64,000 bases of DNA from Geosiphon pyriformis. Taxonomy: Eukaryota > Glomeromycota > Glomeromycetes > Archaeosporales > Geosiphonaceae. The DNA lies in the NCBI GenBank assembly GCA_016748015.1, contig JAAOMT010000239.1, positions 164,812 to 228,811 on the forward strand, read 5' to 3'. The notes under the pieces were generated by a model. It ran no database searches and was not told the origin of the DNA. It worked only from the letters and a program-made list of their open reading frames with translations. A program made the position numbers and the translations under genes. Shown piece after piece: positions 23,482 to 35,845 of the stretch. Position 1 is the stretch's first letter, and every line of letters starts with the position of its first letter.

Positions 23482-24847
23482 ATGGTCTTACTAGTGTTAA
23501 CCGATCGTATTCGTAAAGCCGTCTTTCTCGCTCTGGAATCATCAGAGTTTGATAGTTCAGCAAAAGAAAGGCTTAGAAATTACTTGAAAAGAAGAACTTG
23601 TTTACCACTCGATTTATTGAAAGAGGTTTCCAAGTTTTTGGTCAGTCGTGATGGAAAACTGGGTAAAGAGATTGGTAAGTAAAAAAATTTGAGATTTTTG
23701 AAATTTACAATTAAACCTTTCCCTCGCACTTTTTCCTTCTTCGCTCCTACTTTCGCTCTCAATTTCCTTGAAAATATTTGCCTATTCTTTTCCCGAATTT
23801 CCTTTTCATCACAATACATTATCAACTCAATTTATTCCAAAGATGGTTAATCACAAACTGTCAAAGCCTGATGTTTGATTATCATCTACAAATACCCCGT
23901 TTAAGGGAATGTTGATTGAATCTCTTTTTTCTTTTGTGCAAATCGTTAATCATTCCCCTTTTAGCTCTTTCCATTTTCATACACAATTTTTTTTCCCACC
24001 CTTTATTGACGAATGATCAAAACACCTCTTAAAAGCTTGTATCTTATTCTTCATTATTATCTACGTCAGGTTTATCAAACTATTGGCTACATGATTTACT
24101 CTGTGGTAGTGGAATTTACGTCGAGCCTAAGGAAGAGAAACCAAGGGTCTGTATGATGAAAATGATGCTCATAAAGATTCTTATCTTAATAAGACGCTAA
24201 ACTCTTTTAATTAATTCAATTCGAAAATAGAATCCTGAACTAATAGCTCGTCTTGAAGAAATTCTGGCCGAACAAGCAAACAAAGAATACTCACGTATGA
24301 TAGCCCGTGTTTCATCTTCTTATGATGTAGAGACTTTTAGGCTATTGGATACAGAAGAGTTTGCAGCAATGCGAGGTCAACTCACCGCCATAATTAACAT
24401 TACATTCACGATTGTTGCTGTCTTTGCCGCGGTATATCATGTGGCCCAATCTGTCACTGGTGATACTGGAATGGTAAGCATATTGATGAACCTTTTACTA
24501 AAACTTATGTCATTAACGCGTATTAATTTGCTCATTTAATTAATAATTGATAGCGAATACTGCTTGCTGGACTTGGGGGCATTATTGTCGGTGCCGCCGA
24601 AACATTTTTGTACATGAGATATCTGAGCGGCTATGGTGAAACTAAAAGGAAAGAAACGAGCACAAAAAAGATCGAGGCAGTTGAGAAAGAGAAACGTAAA
24701 CCTCCACATCGACGAGCTACTTCCATTTGTTCCTCAAATGGATCACGGGAAAAATCAGATGCAGCAGTTCCAAAAGTTGATAATAATTCCAAGGCATCAG
24801 CTCTTACCAGTACGGTGCGACCGATTATACGAACGAATTCACTTTAA
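23482..24847 (+). CDS. VMA12: V-ATPase assembly factor, VMA12/TMEM199-like (268 aa)
   Basis: ER membrane factor that helps assemble the Vo sector of the vacuolar H+-ATPase (Vma12p-Vma22p complex in yeast). Four exons, 23482-23674, 24070-24146, 24231-24473 and 24554-24847, all with GT-AG introns and consistent phases. The start is the first in-frame ATG after a stop at 23398-23400. The cytosolic N-terminus ends with the family block SNYWLHDLLCGSGIY (about 67-81) and the PRNPEL motif across the exon 2-3 join (89-94), followed by a charged helix (ARLEEILAEQANKEYSRM). Two TM segments follow at about 141-162 and 173-193. The C-terminal tail (194-268) is basic and Ser-rich, longer than in yeast. 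Single-copy housekeeping type. Family assignment is by eye but the block order is diagnostic. Confidence 0.88.
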
Positions 24848-26213
24848 TTGTTTAATCGACAAGCTCAACTTCGAACTCCTCTCATATATGAAGTAACACT
24901 TGCTTGCTTCGAGGAAGTCAATATTTTTGACCCGCAAAAATTTCTTGCTTCACTATTACCACTTCTGAATCGAATTTAGCTAATTTCAAAAAAAAAGAAC
25001 CTTCTTTCATCAATGTGCTTATCTTTTTTTCATGTTCAAAACGCAATAATAATATCCCAAAACGTTTCAAAATTTACACAACTAATATCAATTTACTCCT
25101 CTTGTAAATATACCTGTTTCATTTAAAAATAATTATATTCACTTATATAAAGGCTTTTCATCTAATATTTCTTAAATATATACAAAAAATACCGGAATTT
25201 GTCCAAAGATTATCGTACACTTTCCAAAATCCGAAATTCCCATCTTGTACATTTTATCCCCAAAAGTTTCTTTATATTAATCACTCTTTAAAATCTTCGT
25301 ATCTTCCTTTCTGTTCTGTTCTGTTAAAAAGTATTCTGTATCAAAAAAGTGTTCGTTTTACCGTTTTAGTATTAAGCTCAATTTTTGAGTGGAATAATTT
25401 TCCGTGTTAATTTGTTTCATTTCGTTTCGTTCCATTGTTATTCCTCTTTACAATCGTTCTAGCGCTATCCTTTTCTGTTCTTTTCGACGTATGATCCTAG
25501 ACAATAAAGTTTCCTCTCAGTTAATCATGCTTTTTTAACAAATTCATAATAATTGTTATTATTACGAGTGATGCTAAGGTTAAAATACTGATTGGAATAA
25601 ACAAAGTATTATTGATCGTCAGCTTTGCCAGGTTAACTCTAACTTAAGCAGACCTAATGATTACCCAGGTAATTAAATGCAGCCACTATAATATATTAAA
25701 TTAATTAATTAGAAAAGTTATACCCTATTCACATACAATGTACGTCTATAAGTGTTGGTCCAGATGTTTGTATTCAAAAATCGGGAGGGTTTTGATTCCA
25801 GATAAATTGAAAATTTAGTTTCTCCTAAAAAATACCAGTTTGGCGTGATCTTTTGTTATTGAATTAAGGTTTTTTTTACAAGAAATTGAAAATCCTTTGG
25901 TAACACCATAATATTAGTGATCAGGAACGATAGTTTTTTCGCCATATGACCAAAAACAGTATGTCGATAGGTTGGTTATTAACAAAACTTTCTTAATTAA
26001 AATGCTTTTTTAGGAAAGAATACAAGAAAAAACACCTGGATCTTTGTCAACCTTTTTTTCAGCCACAGAATTTTGAATCTTTCCTTTTGGACTCCCAAAT
26101 TTTTATTTGAAAGATTAAAAAATGGTGTCACCATCTAAAAGATTAGCGCAGAGAAATAGGTATTCTCACTGTCCCATATATCGATCCGATTTTTGAAATT
26201 TCGTTATTCTAAA
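24848..26213. other. 3' flank and intergenic region between convergent genes
   Basis: It lies between the ends of the VMA12-like gene (+) and the Myb-like gene (-). An AATAAA signal stands at about 25503. Composition is more balanced to about 25560 and then AT-rich. No gene seen. Confidence 0.45.
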
Positions 26214-27386
26214 TTAGGGATCAAAAGATTTTCTCAAGGTTTTCATATGCTTAGAATTCCTGTTATAAAAGTACTGAGAGCATTGCTTAGGTGTTCTAGA
26301 GCCAACAGCTTGGGAAATCTCCTGCCAATTATTTTGCCATTTTTGGTGAGAACTCCACAGTATCTTGAGTTCGGCTGCACTCCATGGGCCTTTGCGGATC
26401 GCCTTTTGGGGCAGACCTGAATTCAATTAAGACAATTTTAAAAAATGCTGCCAAGGTTTTCCTCTAAAAACTGCCCCCGATACAAAATTTACCTATATCT
26501 GTTGAGGACTTGAAAATATTTCGACATTTTGAACGTCTTCTTGTAGCCACAGCTCGAGAAAGTATCGCCCAGTTTTCTCCAGCTAGAAAATTTGGCTTCC
26601 GAAAAATTTCTTTGACTTTTTTCTTCCAAACACCTTCATTATTTGGCACACCTGTCGAGTTCAAGTAATAGAAATTATTTTTCTGGATTATCCTCCAAAA
26701 TATGATTCTATTCCGATCTGCTTTTTTTGTCGTTGAAAGCTTTTTTTTTTACCTTTTGGCTCGATCGTCCTCGAGATCAAGTCCAAACTCTCGGGAACAA
26801 GTTTCTCATGACTTTCACTGGGTAAATCACTCTTCGACATAGTCGGGAGCTTTCTATCCCACTCTTGTTTTTTGAAAAATGTCGTAGGTTCCTCAATTCT
26901 TCCAATCATTTCTTGATTTTGCAAATTTTTTGCTTCCATGTCTAATTTTTGTTGAAATTCAAAGGTTGCTGAAAAGTAGTTTTTTCAAATCAAGCAGAAA
27001 TTATGATTTGAATTTTCACCAATTTCATTTCGTGTTCTCCATTCGTTTGATGTTTTATCATGGTTTGTTACTATTTGAGATTCCATCGAGGTCCATGAAC
27101 ATTTTGCCGAAATATTTTGATTCTCTGGTTCCGTTTTCGAGTATAACTTGGTCTTTTTTTGTTCGGAATTCTTACATTTTTCAGACGGCTGATCTCGGGC
27201 AATGGAAACGAACGATGGCATACTCGGTTGAAATCCGAAACCAGTATTATACCTTTTGCATGAATAACATGATATGCGTCCAATGGGGTTTGTTACCGGC
27301 CGGAGTCGTGCCAAAGATTGACAATTTTTTTTCATTTCAATAGTCTGTAAGCTTAGGTAAAAAGAACAAACATAATTTACGGTCAT
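26214..27386 (-). CDS. Protein with two Myb/SANT-like repeats (314 aa, four exons)
   Basis: Probably a nuclear DNA- or chromatin-binding protein. Exons on -: 27020-27386, 26753-26968, 26493-26651 and 26214-26416, all joined in phase 1 by GT-AG introns of 51-101 bp. Repeat 1 (about 202-247) reads VWKKKVKEIF, then GENWAILSRAVATRRRSKC. Repeat 2 (about 256-300) reads KGPWSAAELKILW, then NNWQEISQAVGSRTPKQC, with Myb tryptophans W259 and W278 and the usual third position carried by Tyr/Phe (QYFYNR). The N-terminus is Cys-containing (SCYSCKRYN), Lys/Ser/Glu-rich and not recognised. Start is uncertain: ATG at 27386 or at 27335; a TTACAG just before the second could be an acceptor. If the second intron is retained, the product ends earlier with a PIP-box-like sequence (see findings). 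Confidence 0.7.
26697..26720 (-). other. PIP-box-like motif readable if intron 2 of the Myb-like gene is retained
   Basis: Translation straight through the inferred donor at 26752 gives KKKSFQRQKK, then QIGIESYF-GG and a stop at 26688-26690. QxxIxxYF preceded by basic residues is the form of a PCNA-interacting (PIP) box. It may mark a true alternative 3' end or be chance. Confidence 0.35.
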
Positions 27387-30300
27387 ATAACCTAATCAAT
27401 AAATATTTATAAATAAGAGGTAGATAGTGTCGATTAATGCCTCATTTGATTAGCAATTTGATTTTCTTTACTGAGAAGTATCCATTATTGTTATTACATA
27501 AGTCAAAAGAACTTTTGAATTGGAAAATCAAATTTATTATCATCATCAGATTTTCCTTTGATTTATAGCAAATAACTCTATCTGTAAATTCATATCGCTA
27601 TTTCAAGAAGATTTTTAACTATGTCAAACTTTGGTAATGATATTCAATTTTTCAAATTCAAAATATTAATTCAATAATCAACAAGACAAGCAAATAAATA
27701 TAAATATTATTCCTAGTCGGGAGAAAATCCTTATTTAATTGACTTATTTAATTGACTTGGCTAACCAGAGATTTGATAATTTAAAAGACAATGTCAAAGG
27801 TTTTATCTTGTGTGACAATCTATAATGTAATTGGTTATACTTTTTTAAGCTGGAAGATTATACTGCTAATAATAAACTTTGATATGACACATGTATCTCA
27901 CACCAAAAAGTTTGAAAATAGAATATACAGAAAGACGACACTTGAAAATATGATATCACTGGCGCATGTAGTATTTTAGATTTTGAATTATTACTTCAAA
28001 AATAATGACCCATGCATTAAAAAAATCTTTTTTAAATATATAAAATAATGAATTAGATATAATTATTTAAAGTCAATGAACAGTGTCTAAAATAGATTGA
28101 AAATTTGATTCTGCAGTTTCAGAATTTTGAACACACTTTATGGGAAATTTTTAATTCCGAGATTTTACCCTAAATTAGTAAATACAATTTTGAGATTATT
28201 GACGATATATTAAATTTTACGCAAATACTCGGCAAAAACAACAAAATAGAAGCCGTTAAAAAATTTTCAAAGTTGGCCAATTACAAACTTTGTTGTCATA
28301 ATGAATTTTTTTTTTCTCGGAAGGGATAATAATGTTTCAAATTATGAACACTTAATTTTCTTGGCAAAGTGATATCATCATGTTTGCAATGTCCATTTTC
28401 CATATTACCTTTTAGTGTTATACGCGTGCACAAAGATGTATGATTCTGAAACGTGTTAAAGGCACAATACATGGTTCATTCAAAATGCTGCATGTATGAT
28501 ATGGTGACGTTAACAGAATTTTCCGCACTGTTTTTTTTTTTGGTTAATATGAAAAATTGAAAGAAAGTATATTAATTAAAATAAAATAGAATAAAATAAA
28601 ATAAACTAATAAAATAAAAATATATTGGAAAGATTATTTAATAATGAAATCACTGAATGCTTTTAGCCGGTTAAAAAGAAATTTTCCTAAAATCTCAATA
28701 TGTATTTGTAAATAACATAATGCATATAATCATTTCTTAAAATGTTATGACCATTATTTTCGAATGGATAATATTTTTTGGAAATCTCATTCCAAAAAAA
28801 TTCACACTCTTTAATCAATAATATTAATTTTGGAAATAGGTAAATTTATAATTTTTATTACTTTTAAAGTTTACTATAAGAATAATACACTAATCAAAAA
28901 TTAATGGAATAAGAATTAAAATTTTTTTTTAACCAACATATTCCAATTGAAAAAAAAAATTTTAAAAATTTCTTAAAATTAATAGACCAATTTTAAATTC
29001 TTGATAGTGAATTCATTAAATTTCTCTGGTTAAATAAAATTTTCTCAATAGACTGTTTGTATTTTTTATAATGAAGCTCAACTGATATTTTTAATGTTAT
29101 AAAACTTTAAAGTTTTGTGTAAATCTAGTATAAAAAATTTCAAGTTCATAAAGAATTTTTTGTTTATATCATAACTGAAAATTGCATTTTTTCAAAAATA
29201 TCATTTTAAGCTATGGTAGCTCCCTCATTTTTAATAACAAACTGTAAAGCTGTTGTTAGCAAGTAAACCTCCAAATTCTGCCATGAGTTCTTACAAAAAA
29301 GTATCCTATTTTTCCTTATATCGATCATGCAATGACAAATTCTAATTCACACACAAAGAGGTCTTGTTCATGGGGAAATGTTCTTAATGGAAAAAATGGC
29401 AAAAAGACTGGGAAAATGTTCAAGCGCTAACTATCAGGATAATGATGATCTATTTCAACTACCAAATAGGCTAGACCTGATTATGGGGAATCACAAATTG
29501 TTATAGCGGTTTGAAAATAATTGATCAAATTATAAAAGCCTTTATTAATTTCTTTTAATTTTTGAATTGCTTTCGAAAATATTTTATTCATTTAATATTT
29601 AAAACACGATTCATAAATTTTAATGAAAATTAAAGTGAGCATCTTTTGAGGATTAATAAATATTTTACAGAAAAATAAATCTCATTGTAGTAACAATTCT
29701 CAAAAAATTAATTTTCAATGTTGTTAGGTAATACACAAATAGATCTTCTTTAACTAGCTAATTAAATTCCAAAAGCCAAAGATTAAATATTTATGTTCTT
29801 GATTAAGTGAAAAGTGGCTAAAGTGTTTTTCTTTGGAGAAAAATATTAAATAAAGAATTTGATTATACCCATTGTAAGATCACCAAATCTTCAGCAGACT
29901 AACAATTTTTTTGTAGTGAATGAGCCATATGGTGCAAAATCTCATCTAGAAGGATGTTAAATGATTAGCATAAATTGTGAATCGAGTATTCTGTAAAAAA
30001 AATTGAAATCGGAGAGTTTTTGCCAAGCAGAAAACTTAATATAAACATACAGAAGATAAGGATCATATCAAGGGCTCAATTGAGAAGGATCCAACATACT
30101 TTTCACAAAAGATTCTCATTAAAGTTGGTTCAATGAGATCACACATAAAATCAAAGGTGAGGGCAATTTTACGTCATTATTATATTTCTGATACCATAGG
30201 AAGAATATCTGCCGATGCTCAATCTCAATTTGAAAACATTAATAATTATATAATTCACTAAAAACTACTATGCACCCTGAATTATTGTCTAACAAACATT

Positions 30301-33225
30301 TTCAATATGAATGAATTCATGTGATTAAACAAAAAAGTTGGCAAATCAACCATGAATTAAAAGTTTTCAGATTTCAGCATTTTAATTGGAGAAATCTACT
30401 AAATGAGTGAAACTGTTTCTCTTCTCGAACTCGGTAGGAAAAAAAAAGACAAACGATGTAAAAAGGAAAATTGACCTAATTAAGGAGTATTTCCGCAAAA
30501 TTATTAGCACTTCAAAAGCAATAATTAATAATATATGTTTGTTTACATTCTGTTTTACACAGATATTAAATTAATACAGAACTTGTGGCTAATCCAGCAA
30601 TAGCTTCTGTTTTTGATAAAAAAAAAAGGGGTATTATGTTACAAATAAAGAAAATTAATAGACTTTCAATTCATTAATACTAAAAAGAAATAAACTAAAC
30701 ATGAATGCAAGTAATAAGGTAACCTCTAATTTGAGTTTTTATTTAAGTTCATATGGATTATTGGTGATGACTCGAATTAAAGTTTTTTTGCCATTCTGAG
30801 ATTAAGTAGCATGCGAAATTTTTAAGTTTGCCGCGAGCAATACTTTTATCTATTTTTTCCAATACGAGAGCTAAATTATAAATTAAAAACATTTGTTTAG
30901 ATAAATTATTAAGGTAATTTTTAAATGTTTTTTTTTGATATAAATTTTGGTGGTATATTAATATAGCTTAAGAAAGTAAACCTATGATTTATAAATTTAG
31001 CTATTTTTTCCAAAGTCAAGAATTTAAAATTATTTCTAGAATGCTAAAATTTATTTATTTTTTTGACATAGTTTTTTAATTTCTCATATTTAATATGTAT
31101 TATTAGTCAAAAAATATTAATTTATTGATCTTCCAATCCCTGTTATTTATCATTTTTAGAAATAAATAAAATTAAAGATTTGATGAAAACTCAATTATTC
31201 TTTTGGTATTACATTACCGTTTGATGTTTCAGCTAAATCTTTTTAAATAGTAGAAAAATTTTGTTTTATTTTTATCTCAGGAAAAAAAAATGAAGTAAAT
31301 ACAGTATTTTCTGTTTTTTTTTTTTGAACTTGGTAATTTAATTTGCATAAATCATTTAATTAAATTAGGTTAATTAAATTAGCTTAATTAAATTTTAACA
31401 AAATTTATTTAATTTGGTTTAAAATATATAAATGATTATTAATTAAGGTGTTTGAATAAATTAATTTAAATATAATTCAAATAAAATAAAAATTGTCTAT
31501 AATTTTTTATTTAAACTTTCTTATTAAAAATATAAATTTTTAAAAATTTTAAAGAAATGTTGGAAAAAATAATTTTAAATTTTAAATTCAATTAAATAGA
31601 CAAAGTATTTGCAAATTTTATTTCAAAAAGGCGTTGTATTAAAAATTTATAAAAAATTTTAATTTCTTTAATAATTATTTTAATTTTATATGAATATAAC
31701 TTTAATTATTAGGTTTTTTTTTAAAAAATATTTCTAACTAATTTTTTTATTTTCTCCTTTAAATATATAACCAGAATTTAAAATATTTTGATGAAAGTAA
31801 CAAGTTTACTATTTTTCTTAATATTAATTATTTTAAATAAAACATTTTTTTAAATGTTGTTAAATTGATTTTTTATTATTAAAACATTATATTTTTCATG
31901 TATTTTCTAACACATTCTTTTAATAATCAAAATAAAATCAGAGTTTATATTGGCTAAATTTAAATAATTTTTTCATTTTCTAAAATAAGTTATTTGAAAA
32001 ATTTATGCACATAATTCATATCTGTAAAAAAAAAATTGATTTTTTTGGTATAGGCATAAAGCAATAAAATAAAGTTTTTTTTTTAGATGAAAATTTTTAT
32101 CTATTAAAAAATAAGATTCACTTTTAATATAATTACAAGTCAAAATTGAACAAGATTAAATGCTAAAATTAATTTTTGAATCACATTTTTTTAGCTAAAT
32201 TTTCGATCTTTTACAATACAAATTTTAAAATAAATTAAAATCTAAATTTTGTTTTAGATAATTAAAAATATTTTTATATTTATTGTTAAAAAAATATTAA
32301 TACTAACTTTAATTCAATAATTTTATTTATTCTTTTTCATCACATAAATAAAAATTTTTATTTAATAATCTGAAATATTAAAATTACAATTACTTTTTTA
32401 TTAATTAAAACTTTTTTGATTATAAAAAATACAAATATATATCCTTTAAGTGTTTTTTTTTTGGATACAAAATTTTCTATTGTTATATAAAAAAGATGTA
32501 ATAATAAAATATTAAATTGTAAAGCAATTAATTTTTTGAGAAATTAATTTTTAAAAGATTATAATATTCAACGTTTATTAATAAACCTTAACTGCTTTTT
32601 AAACCAATTCAATCGCTAAATATTTGTTTAAACAATTGTTCTTTTAAAAAAAAAACTTTTATGTAAATTAAAATATATCTAAAAATATTGACTCTTAGAT
32701 TCATATTTAATGGTAGGAATAAAACGATTTAAAAATTTAAAATTTTCCTAGAACCTTACAGTCGGTCTTTTATTTGAAGAATCAAAAAAAAAGAAGTTTA
32801 ACTAATAAAAACAGATAGATTAAAAAAAATTCTTTTAAGATATAAGTTTGGAGTAAATAGAATTGAAATTTTGTATTTCATATATTGAATTTATTTTTGA
32901 GTCTTTTACAAACTAGTTTCCTGATGGAAAAAAATATGCATTTGGCATTATGTCAAGTTATGAGTCTTATTTTTAGAAGTATTATATTAAATTGTCTTAA
33001 ATACAACAACAATTGCAAAATTAAATTTTTGTTGTAATTAATTAGTAACTAACTTCTTCCTAATATATATACATGTACATGTAATTATCGCCACTAATCA
33101 TAATACTGAGAAAATGCACAAAAATGGCTGAAATTTTTTCTCAGAATGAACGTTTCCTACAAAGAATTTGATCTTTAATTGGTGAAACAAAAGTTGATTT
33201 ATTTAGGAAAAAGTTGTGTTTATTT
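27387..33225. other. AT-rich desert of about 5.8 kb
   Basis: No supportable gene on either strand. An imperfect AAAAT-type run lies at about 28575-28622. The part 29240-30720 is slightly less A+T-rich, with short broken frames and no recognised motif; it may be an old element too decayed to identify. From 31300 the sequence is nearly pure A+T. Confidence 0.45.
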
Positions 33226-33354
33226 TATACTGGCATTTTTGTGTTCCAGCTACTTGAAATTTATTCATAGTTACACCTAATTTAAAGAGTAAATAATTTA
33301 ATTTAGTGTGTTCACATTGAGAAACAGCATAAATACGAACTCCCTTTTTAAAAT
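33226..33354 (+). promoter_or_regulatory. Promoter of kinase K2, with blocks shared with K1 and K4
   Basis: The distal part (about 33226-33290: TGGCATTTTTGTG, CAGCTACTTGAAATTTATTC, ATAGTTACACCTAATTTA) matches the K4 flank at 62180-62240. The proximal part (33308-33354: TTCACATTGAGAAACAG, CATAAATACGAACTCC, CTTTTTAAAATATTTCTTTC) matches the K1 block, with CATAAATA in place of TATAAATA. Confidence 0.6.
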
Positions 33355-33418
33355 ATTTCTTTCTAACATAATATCCATAAAATTCCTCTTTTTCATAATC
33401 TCAATTTCAAGGTTTTCC

Positions 33419-34879
33419 ATGATGTCTGTAGATAAAATCGAATATAAGAGAACTCGCCCAGCAGCTGCTCATGATTGCAACGTGTGTTCAACGTGTCAGC
33501 GGTGCATTAAATCCAATTCAGGGAACCATTGTGGAGCATGCCAATTCTTATTTTTTGAAAAACTTTACAGAGATTTTTCAAGTGGCAATAAAGTAGCTGA
33601 TGAAATAATTAAGAATCCAATATATAGACCTAATAAATATGGTAAGGATGGTGGTAAAGTCAGTCATTATGAATGGATTCCATGGGAGAGTTTGTCAAAT
33701 ATCAACAAAATTGGTGAGGGAGGATTCGGTACAATTTATAGAGCAACATTAATTGATGGATTAATTAATAAACTTAGTCTAAAACATCATGGTTCAATGG
33801 AATATAAAAGATGGAGTGTAGGGAAGGAGGTAGCAATAAAATTTATAAAGACATCTTTAAAGAAAAACGAGGAGGTCTTTAAAGAGGTAATTAAATGAAT
33901 ATTTTTATATATATATATTCATCTGAACATTTAATTTATAAATTTAATTAGGTATTTATCATTCTTTCACTTTTTATAGTTAAATATACAAAGATTTATG
34001 TTTACTAAGATTGACCAAATGTTTATCTCTAAAATAAAAGGACTTACACAAAACGCTGAAACACTTGAATATGGGATTGTGATGTGGTTTGCCCAACATG
34101 GAGACATGCGAAAGTATTTATCAACAAATTTTATTTCTACCAGTTGGAAAGATAAATTACGGATCGCGTCTGATCTAGCTTGGGGACTTAATTTAATTCA
34201 TTCTTCTGGTATGGTTCATCGTGACCTACACTCGGGCAACATTCTACAATTACGCACTGATATGGTAAATATTGGAGACTTTGGATTATGTCAACCTACA
34301 AACAATGAAGCAACAACAACAGAGGAAAAAAAGATATATGGAGTGATTCCATATATTCCACCAGAAGTTTTAAGAGGAGAAAAGTTTACAACGGCTGGTG
34401 ATATTTATAGTTATGGGATGATATTATGGGAATTGGCAACAGGAAAGCCTCCCTTTTATGATCGTTCTCATGACCAAATCCTTATAATGAATATTTTAAA
34501 CGGTGTTAGACCTGAAATCATATCCCCTCTTATTCCATCTTGTTACGCTAAACTCATTGAAAAGTGTTGGGATGCTAATGCTGAGAATCGTCCTAAGGCT
34601 TTCGAAGTTTGGTCGGAATTGGATAAACTTGATTCTCAAAAGTCAGAGTTTAGGAAATCAGAAAAGTACATAAAACAAACTGTAGAAAGTGACGATGGAA
34701 CAACGAAACTTTTAGGAAAATTTTTAAAATATAATAAATTCTTTAAAAAAAATATCAAACACGATGAGACAAAACTTTCAACAAAATATTCAGGAGTAAT
34801 AATTCATCCAGGAGCAGTTTATATAAGTCGTCTTTTAACTGCTCAAATGGTTGATTTTTCAACAGGTTTGTTCATTTAA
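33419..34879 (+). CDS. TKL-like protein kinase K2 (two exons, 455 aa)
   Basis: Exons 33419-33886 and 33980-34879 join in phase 0 (93 bp intron), at the same place as in K1, after VFKE. The Cys/His cluster (H18, C20, C23, C26, C29, C38, C41) is followed by DFSSGNKVADEIIKNPIY. Kinase motifs: GEGGFG 99-104, K141 in VAIKF, HRDLHSGN (236-243), and a canonical DFG at 256-258, unlike K1 and K4. YIPPEVLRGEKFTTAGDIYSY marks the activation-segment end. The family tail (IHPGAVYISRLLTAQ and MVDFSTGLF) closes the protein. All catalytic residues are present, so it should be active. Two ATGs stand in tandem; the first is used here. A longer open frame upstream lacks an ATG and lies on the promoter. Confidence 0.9.
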
Positions 34880-34914
34880 TTTATAAATGGTGCAATTTAT
34901 TGAATAATTTATTG

Positions 34915-35421
34915 GTTAAATTATATATTCTAACCATTTTTTATATATTTTAATTTTTTAAAAGAATTGATCTATTTACCTGAATGTAAGAATTAAAAAT
35001 GTTAGAATATAATTATTTATAGTTGATTAACGTTATTTTCCTATTAATTATATCGTTTAACTTAGTATACTATATTTTAGATAATTTAAATTTTATATCA
35101 ACCAAAGTATATTTGTTTATTATGTAAAGCATTTTTTAATAATTAAATATTAATATTGGGACTTTATTAGTAAAAATAATTTCACTAAATATATAATCTA
35201 ATTCTAAAATATTTCATTGATGAATTATTTTAAAAATCAATTTAGAATGAAAAAAAAATTGGTTTTATATTACTCATGAGTGAAAAATTTAAGATTATCA
35301 AACTCGTCTAAACACAATATATAGTAAAATAAATAATTGCAAATAAGTTAATTAAAATTTTTGCCTATTGCTAGGGAAATTGAAATGAGATATTGGAGAA
35401 ACTTAATCATAATAGCCTACA
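34915..35421 (+). promoter_or_regulatory. Conserved 3' flank of kinase K2, then AT-rich spacer
   Basis: 34915-35045 resembles the K1 3' flank (TATTCTAAC, GATCTATTTACCTGAATGTAAGAATT in two parts, AAATGTTAGAAT, AATTATTTATAGTTG). The rest to 35421 is AT-rich with nothing recognised. Confidence 0.45.
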
Positions 35422-35625
35422 GTTTTAGAAATCAGAAACTTACTACATTAAAGAAATGTCAAATGATGATTTGAATATAAAACCTTTAAGATTTTCAAAA
35501 TATATTCAGTTGCTGAAAAAAAACTATGAAGCACGAGAAGAATACAAAACTCTTAACAACAGATTGTTTAAAAACAAATCGTTCAATGGTAATAAATCAT
35601 CCAGGAGCAGTTTATATAAGTCCGT
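35422..35625 (+). pseudogene. Kinase tail relic, C-terminal part only
   Basis: The + strand reads the linker and tail of the kinase family: a decayed copy of the FQKSEKYIKE segment (about 35422-35455), NDDLNIKPLRFSKYIQLLKK (matching K1 DDLTTKPSERFSKFIKFLKR), and, after a frame change, VINHPGAVYIS (about 35588-35622), where the similarity stops inside the tail motif. There is no kinase domain. A 68-codon open frame from ATG 35456 covers part of it but runs into the opposite-strand relic, so it is not taken as a gene. Confidence 0.75.
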
Positions 35626-35634
35626 ATATTCTTC

Positions 35635-35803
35635 CTATATTTTACATTCCATTACACGATGATGTTTTATACTAAATTTATTAATGAATCCATCTAAACA
35701 TACTGCTTGATAAATTATCCCGAACCCTCCCTCACCAAATTTTTCGATTAAAACCAAACTCTTCCATCGAATCCATTCATAATAATTAAGACTGCCGGTA
35801 TCA

Positions 35804-35845
<42 letters not shown>

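Noticed and set aside
23580-23825. 81-codon frame on -
   Set aside because: Antisense to VMA12 exon 1 and its first intron.
26930-27343. 137-codon frame on +
   Set aside because: Antisense to exon 1 of the Myb-like gene, where splice sites and phases support the - strand.
29240-30720. Possible decayed transposable element
   Set aside because: Slightly more balanced composition, but no terminal repeats, no transposase or reverse transcriptase motif could be read.
33308-33418. An upstream in-frame extension of kinase K2
   Set aside because: It begins at a non-ATG codon, lies on the conserved promoter block and has no counterpart in K1, K3 or K4.
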